This document shows positions 17,325-21,608 of a DNA stretch of 26,553 bases, in pieces; the stretch's first letter is position 1; each line of letters begins with the position of its first letter. A model generated the notes under the pieces. The model ran no database searches. It saw only the letters and a list, made by a program, of their open reading frames with translations, and was not told where the DNA came from. This DNA is from a virus. A program made the translations under genes and the position numbers. The DNA is taken from the IMG/VR virus record IMGVR_UViG_3300006030_000091, positions 1-26,553 of that record. One strand, 5' to 3'.

Positions 17325-17760
17325 CGCAACAGAGTGAAGCATGGCTGTACCCCAGTTGCACGGGGCGGGGCGTTGAATACACGGGAACGTGGGTTGACCA
17401 CTCCTGCAACCAAGTAACAACTGAGAGATGTTGTTACCCCTGTTGTGTAAGCGGGTGGAGCAGCGTACAGAACGTCATATCTGTGAAAGAAGAATCTTCT
17501 CGGTTGTCGGCTTGAAATATTGGCTACGGCGCGTCCGAACCCTAAACGGGTGAAACGTGTGGGGGGTGCTAACAAGACTTTAGGTTTGAGCGGGTGAAAG
17601 ATTCTGCTACTGGCGCCCTTGTCCTTCGGACTGCGGTTGCCTGCATAGAAGGCATGAGCAAGCAGCACCGTGAACATCCAAGCATGATGTGCTTCTTCTT
17701 TCTTTCTTTGCCAGTTCTTTCTTTCTTCTAGAGCATTGAGACCGCCTACGCGGTCCCCCC
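17325..17760 (+). ncRNA. Candidate large structured non-coding RNA
   Basis: About 435 nt with no credible ORF and many local helices: CACG-GGAA-CGTG with a GNRA loop (17380-17391), GGTTG/CAACC (17392-17411), an 8-bp GTAACAAC/GTTGTTAC (17414-17437), AGAAG/CTTCT (17489-17501), AACC-CTAAA paired with TTTAGGTT over about 30 nt (17539-17586), GTCC/GGAC, TGCCT/AGGCA, AAGCA/TGCTT, and GACCGC-CTAC-GCGGTC (17740-17755). GGGTGAAA occurs twice. A large, ornate RNA beside a tRNA in a phage resembles the genomic setting of GOLLD and ROOL RNAs, but I cannot match the consensus from memory. It may include the upstream RNA and tRNA as one transcript. Boundaries are approximate. Confidence 0.42.
17685..17732 (+). 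repeat. CTTT-rich polypyrimidine tract
   Basis: After the AAGCA/TGCTT hairpin, two runs of TTCTTTCTTTCTTT separated by GCCAG extend to about 17730. It is a low-complexity stretch at the 3' side of the structured RNA. The T-rich run after a hairpin could aid termination but the stem has only 5 bp. Confidence 0.5.
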
Positions 17761-17872
17761 AACACCAACCGTAACACAACCGAGACCCACCCAAACAACC
17801 ACACACCCCCAAAAGCCAACACACCCACCACCCACAACAACCAAAACCACCACCAACACCAACCACAAACAA
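17756..17872 (+). promoter_or_regulatory. A/C-only, G-poor tract (possible Rho-loading region)
   Basis: About 115 nt composed almost entirely of A and C, with only a few G and T. A plus-strand transcript would be unstructured and C-rich, which is how Rho utilisation sites look. It follows the structured RNA and precedes the early promoters. Otherwise it contains no gene, palindrome or promoter that I can see. Confidence 0.4.
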
Positions 17873-17947
17873 GAGTGAAACCATCAAAAACCACTAATAC
17901 ATACATACCTAGAGGGGTGTCAAGGCACATCCCCAGTCACGCTCCGG

Positions 17948-17961
17948 CGAACAAACGTTCG
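17948..17961. promoter_or_regulatory. SOS-type box CGAAC-AAAC-GTTCG
   Basis: A perfect 5+5 bp palindrome with a 4-bp centre, matching the LexA/DinR box of Gram-positive and actinobacterial genomes (CGAAC-N4-GTTCG). It is the first of three copies. It lies between the A/C tract and the early promoters, with no clear promoter right beside it. Confidence 0.6.
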
Positions 17962-17974
17962 TATCCTTGTAACA

Positions 17975-17999
17975 GCAAACTAACTGGACAATTAGTTGC
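17975..17999. repeat. Inverted repeat GCAAACTAA / TTAGTTGC
   Basis: Eight pairs with one bulged A around an 8-nt loop, 13 bp after the SOS-type box. It could be an RNA hairpin or a protein site. No function is assigned. Confidence 0.4.
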
Positions 18000-18025
18000 C
18001 ACCAACAACCAAATAGTAAGATGAC

Positions 18026-18056
18026 CCTACTAACGCCTAAGTAGGTTCTGTTTTTT
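18026..18056 (+). terminator. Weak terminator ahead of the early promoters
   Basis: CCTACT and AGTAGG form a 6-bp stem with an 8-nt loop, followed by TTCTG and a run of six T (18051-18056). It would stop plus-strand transcripts coming from the RNA region before they enter the early gene block. Confidence 0.5.
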
Positions 18057-18060
18057 GGGG

Positions 18061-18074
18061 CGAACGGGTGTTCG
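18061..18074. promoter_or_regulatory. SOS-type box CGAAC-GGGT-GTTCG
   Basis: Second copy of the CGAAC-N4-GTTCG palindrome, 9 bp before the CRP-like box of the first early promoter. Binding by LexA or a phage protein here could control that promoter. Confidence 0.6.
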
Positions 18075-18083
18075 GTTTGGTGG

Positions 18084-18099
18084 TGTGACGAATGTCACA
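18084..18099. promoter_or_regulatory. CRP-like box 1, TGTGACGAATGTCACA
   Basis: Exact TGTGA-N6-TCACA, perfect over 6+6 bp. It ends 10 bp before the -35 box at 18110. It lies in a 23-nt segment repeated exactly 99 bp further on. Confidence 0.65.
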
Positions 18100-18109
18100 T
18101 GGTGTGAAT

Positions 18110-18139
18110 TTGCGTTAGGTATGCCTAATCTGCTATAGT
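18110..18139 (+). promoter_or_regulatory. Early promoter 1
   Basis: TTGCGT (18110-18115), an 18-nt spacer and TATAGT (18134-18139) preceded by TGC, an extended -10 box. The spacer carries the palindrome TTAGG-TATG-CCTAA. It has a CRP-like box and an SOS-type box upstream. Confidence 0.6.
18115..18128. promoter_or_regulatory. Palindrome TTAGG-TATG-CCTAA in promoter 1 spacer
   Basis: A 5+5 bp palindrome filling the space between the -35 and -10 boxes, where a bound protein would block polymerase. Near copies (TAAGG-N4-CCTAA) occur at 18974 and 19201. The half-site resembles part of an iron-regulator (DtxR/IdeR) box but the match is incomplete. Confidence 0.4.
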
Positions 18140-18182
18140 GTCGGAGTGCTTGCTGTAGTTAGCGGGGTGCTTGCTGTGGTGG

Positions 18183-18198
18183 TGTGACGAATGTCACA
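18183..18198. promoter_or_regulatory. CRP-like box 2, TGTGACGAATGTCACA
   Basis: Identical to box 1 and again ends 10 bp before a -35 box (18209). Confidence 0.65.
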
Positions 18199-18208
18199 TA
18201 GGAAAGGC

Positions 18209-18237
18209 TTGACATGGTGGGGGGTGTCTGGTAGAGT
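18209..18237 (+). promoter_or_regulatory. Early promoter 2
   Basis: Consensus TTGACA (18209-18214), a 17-nt G-rich spacer and TAGAGT (18232-18237). Confidence 0.65.
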
Positions 18238-18274
18238 GGTACACATGAAGGAACGGGGAGACCCGAACCGACAG

Positions 18275-18290
18275 AGTGACAAAGGTCACA
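18275..18290. promoter_or_regulatory. CRP-like box 3, AGTGACAAAGGTCACA
   Basis: Perfect GTGAC-N4-GTCAC core with one change in the outermost base. It ends 10 bp before TTGACA at 18301. Confidence 0.6.
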
Positions 18291-18300
18291 CGAAAAGGAC

Positions 18301-18329
18301 TTGACATAGAGTCTGAACCGTGCTACATT
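18301..18329 (+). promoter_or_regulatory. Early promoter 3
   Basis: TTGACA (18301-18306), a 17-nt spacer and TACATT (18324-18329) preceded by TGC. This is the promoter nearest to the first early gene and would give a leader of about 118 nt. Confidence 0.75.
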
Positions 18330-18333
18330 GTCA

Positions 18334-18405
18334 CTACATAGAGAGAGGGACTAGACAGGAACTAGCGAGGAGGGAGAATAGCCCTCCACCCTCTCTACAT
18401 AGAGA
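18334..18405 (+). repeat. Nested hairpins in the first early leader
   Basis: AGAGAGGG (18342-18349) pairs with CCCTCTCT (18389-18396). Inside it GGAGGG (18369-18374) pairs with CCCTCC (18382-18387). Direct repeats of CTACATAGAGA flank the structure at 18334 and 18395. It lies in the 5' leader of the gene at 18454 and has no T-tract. Confidence 0.6.
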
Positions 18406-18418
18406 ACGGGAAACAGAC

Positions 18419-18434
18419 TGTTTCACGTGAAACA
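18419..18434. promoter_or_regulatory. Exact parS-type palindrome TGTTTCACGTGAAACA
   Basis: A perfect 16-bp palindrome identical to the bacterial chromosomal parS site bound by ParB (Spo0J). It lies 20 bp before the first early start codon, downstream of promoter 3. No parA or parB gene is in the window. It is the only copy here. In RNA it would also form a hairpin just upstream of the SD. Confidence 0.8.
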
Positions 18435-18453
18435 ATAGAGAAAGGAACAGAGA

Positions 18454-18690
18454 GTGTCAGAAAAGACAAGGCGGATTACCAAAGAAGATTGGTACCTAAT
18501 CGGGTGCGCACTTCGGGAACAGTCCGAACTACTGATGAAGTGGGCGAGCAACCATGACTACTCAGAGGCAATGCGCCAAGGGTTCATGGATACGATGGAT
18601 GCGAACCTTGACCTACTCGCCTACGTGGTGAATACGAAAATGTCAGACAAGGACAGATACGGATTCTTCACCGAATTCGTGGATTGGTGA
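18454..18690 (+). CDS. Early protein, unknown, first gene of the plus block
   Basis: 78 aa from a GTG with AAAGGA about 9 nt upstream; no better start is present. Charged and helical, with DWYLIGCALREQSELLMKWA and ending RYGFFTEFVDW. No family is recognised. It directly follows three stacked promoters, nested leader hairpins and the parS-type site, so it is likely among the first proteins made. Small acidic-to-neutral helical proteins in this position often target host functions, but nothing in the sequence says which. Confidence 0.75.
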   Translation: MSEKTRRITKEDWYLIGCALREQSELLMKWASNHDYSEAMRQGFMDTMDANLDLLAYVVNTKMSDKDRYGFFTEFVDW

Positions 18691-18699
18691 ACAGCCGAA

Positions 18700-18738
18700 A
18701 CCGCGCGAGCGGTCACACGGGAACTAGCCGTCCCGTGT
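18700..18738 (+). repeat. Two consecutive perfect hairpins between early genes
   Basis: ACCGC-GCGA-GCGGT (18700-18713, GNRA loop) is followed by ACACGGGA and TCCCGTGT around an 8-nt loop (18715-18738). No T-run follows either. They may protect or separate the upstream mRNA rather than terminate it. Confidence 0.6.
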
Positions 18739-18775
18739 CTGATGAGGCAGGCTAACTAGAAAGGGAATACAACTA

Positions 18776-18976
18776 ATGACACGTAAAGACTATGAGGCTA
18801 TTGCCTCAGTAATCCGAAAGCACGTGGAAGGCTACGCCGACATGGGTAGCACAAAGGAGGCGGGGGACAAGCGTCGCGCGCTGGTCATGTTGGCTAGCGA
18901 ACTGTCGCGGGAGTTCACGGCAGATAACCCACGGTTTCAGTCCGCCCGATTCATGAAGGCGTGCGGGGCTCTGTAA
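18776..18976 (+). CDS. Small conserved phage protein MTRKDYEAIA...RFMKACG
   Basis: 66 aa. AGAAAGGGAA lies upstream of the ATG. The pattern MTRKDYEAIASVI at the start, an Ala/Leu helix in the middle and FTADNPRFQSARFMKACG at the end is shared by many short proteins of actinobacterial phages and plasmids; none has a function known to me. The N..RF...RF.KACG end looks like a small helical binding motif. Confidence 0.78.
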   Translation: MTRKDYEAIASVIRKHVEGYADMGSTKEAGDKRRALVMLASELSREFTADNPRFQSARFMKACGAL

Positions 18977-18987
18977 GGCATACCTAA
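18974..18987. promoter_or_regulatory. TAAGG-CATA-CCTAA element at a stop codon
   Basis: Begins with the stop codon of the 18776 gene. It differs by one base from the perfect palindrome type at 18115. A third member is at 19201, also starting on a stop codon. Confidence 0.35.
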
Positions 18988-19008
18988 CAAAAAAGAAAGG
19001 AAAACATA

Positions 19009-19203
19009 ATGACTACTTACTACAGAAAAACGTGGGACATAATTGGGTACACATTCCACGCCGACATCTACTGTGAACCGTGTGGGGACACGTTCCCCGA
19101 CACCGACCCCGAAGGCAACGCTAAGCACCCTGTGTTCGCGGATGCGGAATTGGACGAAGACACCTATTGCGGAAAATGCGGGGAGCATTGGCAAGGCTGG
19201 TAA
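19009..19203 (+). CDS. Small zinc-ribbon-like protein
   Basis: 64 aa. Cys22-x2-Cys25 (YCEPCGD) and Cys54-x2-Cys57 (YCGKCGE) are two knuckles separated by an acidic linker DTDPEGNAKHPVF, so a single zinc ribbon is likely. AAAGGA lies 8-9 nt before the ATG. Related short two-knuckle proteins are frequent in actinophage early regions. They may bind nucleic acid or protein; the function is unknown. It is followed at once by a promoter cassette for the next gene. Confidence 0.78.
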   Translation: MTTYYRKTWDIIGYTFHADIYCEPCGDTFPDTDPEGNAKHPVFADAELDEDTYCGKCGEHWQGW

Positions 19204-19214
19204 GGCGCACCTAA
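19201..19214. promoter_or_regulatory. TAAGG-CGCA-CCTAA element at a stop codon
   Basis: Starts with the stop codon of the zinc-ribbon gene and lies 7 bp before CRP-like box 4. Third copy of the TWAGG-N4-CCTAA element. Confidence 0.35.
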
Positions 19215-19221
19215 CAGAGAG

Positions 19222-19237
19222 TGTGACGCAGGTCACA
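19222..19237. promoter_or_regulatory. CRP-like box 4, TGTGACGCAGGTCACA
   Basis: Perfect 6+6 bp palindrome. Unlike the others it directly abuts the -35 box (19238) with no gap, so a bound protein would overlap the polymerase site. Confidence 0.6.
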
Positions 19238-19266
19238 TTGACAAACAGTATCAACTGTGATACGGT
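19238..19266 (+). promoter_or_regulatory. Early promoter 4
   Basis: TTGACA (19238-19243), a 17-nt spacer and TACGGT (19261-19266). The spacer contains a 5+5 palindrome ACAGT-ATCA-ACTGT (19245-19258). Confidence 0.65.
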
Positions 19267-19294
19267 ACAAGTACCAACAAGAAAGGGAAAGACA

Positions 19295-19507
19295 ATGGAC
19301 ATACAGACAGCAGAGGATGTGACGCCAGAGTGCCTGACCGAAGCAGAACAAATCTTCTGCGACTGGTTTGACAACGGTGACGAACCGATTGACTGGGAAC
19401 GATTCTGGGACAGACTGGAAACCGTGGGGTACACCGTGACCGACATGGACTCACCCGCTTGTCGCAAGATTCAGAGGCACGTCCGTAAGTTCAGGTCAGA
19501 GTCCTGA
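19295..19507 (+). CDS. Early protein, unknown, acidic
   Basis: 70 aa from ATG 19295 (MDIQTAEDVTPECLTEAEQI), with AAGAAAGGGAAA upstream. A longer open frame upstream is non-coding in character and overlaps the zinc-ribbon gene, so I reject it. It is acidic, with several Trp and Asp residues (FCDWFDNGDEPIDWERFWDR) and a basic C-terminus (CRKIQRHVRKFRSES). The DWERFWDRLE motif is suggestive of a small helical protein-protein module. Transcribed from promoter 4. Function unknown. Confidence 0.75.
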   Translation: MDIQTAEDVTPECLTEAEQIFCDWFDNGDEPIDWERFWDRLETVGYTVTDMDSPACRKIQRHVRKFRSES

Positions 19508-19517
19508 CACAGAAACA

Positions 19518-19563
19518 GGGTGACAAGCAGACAGACAGGTGCGAGTCCTGTCCACCCACCATG
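19518..19563 (+). other. T-arm/acceptor-like minihelix (possible tRNA remnant)
   Basis: ACAGG-TGCGAGT-CCTGT is a 5-bp stem with a 7-nt loop, followed by CCACCC and ACCA. GGGTGAC 10 nt upstream can pair with the CACCC. It resembles the 3' half of a tRNA joined to an acceptor strand, but no D or anticodon arm fits. It fills the 105-nt gap before the ArdA-like gene. Confidence 0.3.
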
Positions 19564-19612
19564 CCGACCAGAACGGGAGGCAGTAGCAAACTCCGAAGGG
19601 GAGAAACAAACA

Positions 19613-19927
19613 ATGGAAACAGTAACAGTACAAGAATGGGCGGACGAAAATGTCTACGACACGGATGCCTTCCTAATCTACCTAGAAAACGGACACGTCA
19701 AAGCGACGGACGAAATGACAGAGAGCGACCTAGAAGATAAGAAGACAGAATTTGAGGACGCATACCAAGGATGCCACGACACGTTCGCAGAATTCGTAGA
19801 AGAAATGGTGCGAGAAATTGAGGTAATCCCCGACTGGGTATCTAATCACATTGACTGGGAATCGGTAGCACGTGACTGGAGTCATGACTACTGGGAACAG
19901 GATGGTCACGTATTCCGGAACCTCTAA
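19613..19927 (+). CDS. ardA: ArdA-like antirestriction protein (short form)
   Basis: 104 aa from ATG 19613 (METVTVQEWADENVYDTDAF). AAGGGGAG precedes it; an upstream in-frame ATG at 19520 would run through a structured gap and has no SD. The C-terminal 50 residues, with HDTFAEFVEEMVRE and then IPDWVSNHIDWESVARDWSH and GHVFRN, match the last domain of ArdA. ArdA proteins are DNA mimics that inhibit type I restriction enzymes, using negatively charged surfaces. This protein is rich in Asp and Glu. Typical ArdA is about 165 aa, so the N-terminal domain is shortened. Early placement fits protection of incoming DNA. The homology is convincing; activity with the short form is not certain. Confidence 0.7.
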   Translation: METVTVQEWADENVYDTDAFLIYLENGHVKATDEMTESDLEDKKTEFEDAYQGCHDTFAEFVEEMVREIEVIPDWVSNHIDWESVARDWSHDYWEQDGHVFRNL

Positions 19928-19988
19928 GAAATACTTGTAAGACACAACTAAATAACTAGACAGACAGTCCAATAGAAAGGGAAATAAA

Positions 19989-20204
19989 ATGGACACTATC
20001 TACACAGTAGAAATGACAGCACGACAGGCGGAACTAATCCTCCAATGCCTTAGCGAAGGAGTACGAGAGTACCGCGAGAGGGGAAAGAAAGTAGAGGGGA
20101 CAGGGTTTGACGTACTTGCCTACCAGTATTCACAGCAAGCGTTCAGTTACGAACTAATCCGTAGGTCTCTGTTCACAAACGCACAAGTTAGAAAGGTGGC
20201 GTAA
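19989..20204 (+). CDS. Early protein, unknown, helical
   Basis: 71 aa with AGAAAGGGAAATAAA before the ATG. After a short strand (MDTIYTVEMTA) it is helical and basic (ARQAELILQCLSEGVREYRE, YQYSQQAFSYELIRRSLFTN). No family is recognised. The gap before it has no clear promoter, so it is probably read from promoter 4 with the ArdA-like gene. Confidence 0.72.
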   Translation: MDTIYTVEMTARQAELILQCLSEGVREYRERGKKVEGTGFDVLAYQYSQQAFSYELIRRSLFTNAQVRKVA

Positions 20205-20208
20205 CAAA

Positions 20209-20394
20209 ATGGATAAGAAAATGGAACGTATTATTCAGAACGCATTAGTCACATCGGCGGAATACTGGCAGGAACGAGGGGACGATAACCTTCCCGACAG
20301 GGGAGAGACACGGGACGATTGCTACACACGCTCGCGTGAGTACCGTCAGACATGGCAGGCACGAGTGGACGAGTACGGAGACTGGGCGGACTGA
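20209..20394 (+). CDS. Early protein, unknown, charged
   Basis: 61 aa starting MDKKMERIIQNALVTSAEYW. AAAGGTGG lies in the end of the previous gene, whose stop is 4 nt before the ATG. The composition is very polar with many Asp and Arg (RGDDNLPDRGETRDDCYTRS). The end EYGDWAD is followed at once by an SOS-type box. Function unknown. Confidence 0.7.
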   Translation: MDKKMERIIQNALVTSAEYWQERGDDNLPDRGETRDDCYTRSREYRQTWQARVDEYGDWAD

Positions 20395-20395
20395 A

Positions 20396-20409
20396 CGAAC
20401 ATACGTTCG
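20396..20409. promoter_or_regulatory. SOS-type box CGAAC-ATAC-GTTCG
   Basis: Third copy of the palindrome, here perfect over 6+6 bp (ACGAAC/GTTCGT). It begins right after a stop codon and its flanking T is the first base of CRP-like box 5. Confidence 0.6.
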
Positions 20410-20425
20410 TATGACAAATGTCACA
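20410..20425. promoter_or_regulatory. CRP-like box 5, TATGACAAATGTCACA
   Basis: ATGAC-N4-GTCAC core. The right half is perfect and the left half has one change. It ends 10 bp before TTGACA at 20436. Confidence 0.6.
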
Positions 20426-20435
20426 GAAAAAGGTC

Positions 20436-20464
20436 TTGACAGATAACTACAAGTGTGTTACTGT
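20436..20464 (+). promoter_or_regulatory. Early promoter 5
   Basis: TTGACA (20436-20441), a 17-nt spacer and TACTGT (20459-20464). It serves a string of genes beginning at 20497. Confidence 0.7.
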
Positions 20465-20474
20465 TGGGAATGTA

Positions 20475-20493
20475 GCCAAGAGAAAGGGAAACA
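20475..20493 (+). repeat. Ribosome-binding cassette repeat, copy 1
   Basis: GCCAAGAGAAAGGGAAACA, the SD region before 20497, is repeated exactly at 21644-21662. Both are followed by ATGGCAACA. This is a duplicated translation-start cassette. Confidence 0.85.
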
Positions 20494-20496
20494 CAA

Positions 20497-20655
20497 ATGG
20501 CAACAGCAACTAAGAGGTCTGTCTACATAGACGGACAGTACGAGTGGAACGTCACCTACCAGAGAGATGGGGAACTTATCGCTAACAGTACGTGGGTATC
20601 CACAGAGCAGGAAGCGGACGCTCTCATCGCACAAATCACAGAGGGAAAGGACTAA
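20497..20655 (+). CDS. Short early protein, unknown
   Basis: 52 aa, MATATKRSVYIDGQYEWNVT onward, ending ALIAQITEGKD. It has a strong AGAAAGGGAAA SD and follows promoter 5 directly. The pattern strand-strand-helix (YEWNVTYQRDGELIA, then STEQEADALIAQIT) suggests a small beta-beta-alpha fold. No family is recognised. The coupling of promoter, SD and frame makes it real despite its size. Confidence 0.7.
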   Translation: MATATKRSVYIDGQYEWNVTYQRDGELIANSTWVSTEQEADALIAQITEGKD

Positions 20656-20659
20656 GGGA

Positions 20660-21193
20660 ATGAACAGGCAAGAAGTAACAGAAGAATGGAACAAGAATCC
20701 CAACAGGGTATTCATGTGGCAGAAAGAACCGTGGCGTACCACTAGCAGACCGTGTGTCATCCGTGAATTCGTGACTATCAAAGTGAAGCACGGAACAACT
20801 GGATACGGACGGCAAACCAAGACTAACTACCGTGAACAATTGGGCGCACGTATCCAATACTGGGAACCGAACGCATGGAAGGAAAATCACCCTGACTATC
20901 GGTTCACAGCACGAACAGCGGTTGTACCGTTCCGTTCGCTCTCATACTACGGGAGCGCCAGTATCCACGAATTCGTGAGGTCACAACGGGAATGGGAAGC
21001 ACGTTGCGAAACGCAACAAGTGGAGCGCCAGAACGCACGTGACGCTATCAACCAGGCTCTCACGGAATTGGGTATGCGAGCCATGTCTGACTATGACAGC
21101 AGTCTCCTCCTGTCTGTGACACAGGAAACTGTGGAACTGTTGCGGGACGCTATCGCCTACCGTGCGACTATGAAGCAGGAGGACGTGGCATGA
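20660..21193 (+). CDS. Early protein, 177 aa, unknown
   Basis: The largest protein of the plus block, starting at ATG 20660 (MNRQEVTEEWNKNPNRVFMW), 4 nt after the previous stop. An upstream in-frame start overlaps that gene and is rejected. Basic and aromatic N-terminal half (KVKHGTTGYGRQTKTNYREQ), helical C-terminal half (CETQQVERQNARDAINQALT). The last residues MKQEDVA are encoded by the SD of the next gene. No catalytic motif or family is recognised. Confidence 0.75.
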   Translation: MNRQEVTEEWNKNPNRVFMWQKEPWRTTSRPCVIREFVTIKVKHGTTGYGRQTKTNYREQLGARIQYWEPNAWKENHPDYRFTARTAVVPFRSLSYYGSASIHEFVRSQREWEARCETQQVERQNARDAINQALTELGMRAMSDYDSSLLLSVTQETVELLRDAIAYRATMKQEDVA

Positions 21194-21360
21194 GTGACGT
21201 TTCTAGGTGGAAGAACAGGAGCGTGGTAGTTATCAACGGTAGTACCGTGACGCTTACGAGCAAGCCGAAACGAGCAATAGATGGGACGTGGCTTGTGTTC
21301 TACGAGGACAAAGACGGAAAAGTACGAAGCACTTATGTGGGACAGGAGGACGTGGCATGA
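21190..21360 (+). CDS. Short early protein, unknown
   Basis: 56 aa, MSDVSRWKNRSVVVINGSTV onward. Its ATG overlaps the previous stop (ATGA), and CAGGAGGACG is the SD. Mostly beta strands (SVVVINGSTVTLTS, TWLVFYEDKDGKVRSTYVG). The end GQEDVA repeats the C-terminus of the previous protein because the same SD sequence is reused. No family is recognised. Confidence 0.7.
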   Translation: MSDVSRWKNRSVVVINGSTVTLTSKPKRAIDGTWLVFYEDKDGKVRSTYVGQEDVA

Positions 21361-21587
21361 CAACGACAGCAGAATGGACGACTGTCTATCTAGGAACGAA
21401 AGACAACCCAACCAATTACCGTGTGGAATACATGGACGGGTGCGCGATGGTGAAGTGGGACATGATTAGGAGCGCGTTCTACCGTTCTTGCGATGGACTG
21501 TGGGTTGGGGATGCTCTCTCAAAGCGCGTCATGGCAAGTGTGGAACACCTTGTATCGGGACAGTACAAAACGAATTGGCAGGTGTGA
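21357..21587 (+). CDS. Short early protein, unknown
   Basis: 76 aa from ATG 21357 (MTTTAEWTTVYLGTKDNPTN), overlapping the previous stop (ATGA). Preceded by CAGGAGGACG, identical to the neighbour's SD. Two beta strands, then a helix near the end (ALSKRVMASVEHLVSG). Two Cys residues are too far apart for a zinc knuckle. It ends just before CRP-like box 6. Function unknown. Confidence 0.72.
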   Translation: MTTTAEWTTVYLGTKDNPTNYRVEYMDGCAMVKWDMIRSAFYRSCDGLWVGDALSKRVMASVEHLVSGQYKTNWQV

Positions 21588-21598
21588 CGGACGACACA
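21583..21598. promoter_or_regulatory. CRP-like box 6 (degenerate), TGTGACGGACGACACA
   Basis: Left half TGTGAC is perfect; the right half has one mismatch (GACACA for GTCACA). It would be missed by itself, but it ends exactly 10 bp before TTGACA at 21609, as in four other cassettes. It overlaps the end of the upstream gene. Confidence 0.5.
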
Positions 21599-21608
21599 GA
21601 ATAAATAC

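Larger units (their letters stand above)
18078..18199 (+). repeat. Two exact 23-nt direct repeats (18078-18100 and 18177-18199)
   Basis: Each copy runs from TGGTGG into the CRP-like palindrome. The spacing is 99 bp. A second direct repeat, GTGCTTGCTGT, occurs at 18146-18156 and 18167-18177 between them. This indicates duplication of a promoter-operator unit. Confidence 0.85.

Noticed and set aside
17740-17755. Terminator at GACCGC/GCGGTC
   Set aside because: The stem is followed by C residues on the plus strand and by A/G-rich sequence on the minus strand.
17312-17930. Minus-strand ORFs of 191 and 107 aa with Cys/Trp/Gly-rich translations
   Set aside because: They are the antisense of the A/C-rich tract and hairpins, have no SD, and read as low-complexity Trp-Cys-Val-Gly.
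18700-18738. Intrinsic terminator after the first early gene
   Set aside because: Both hairpins are perfect but neither is followed by a T-run.
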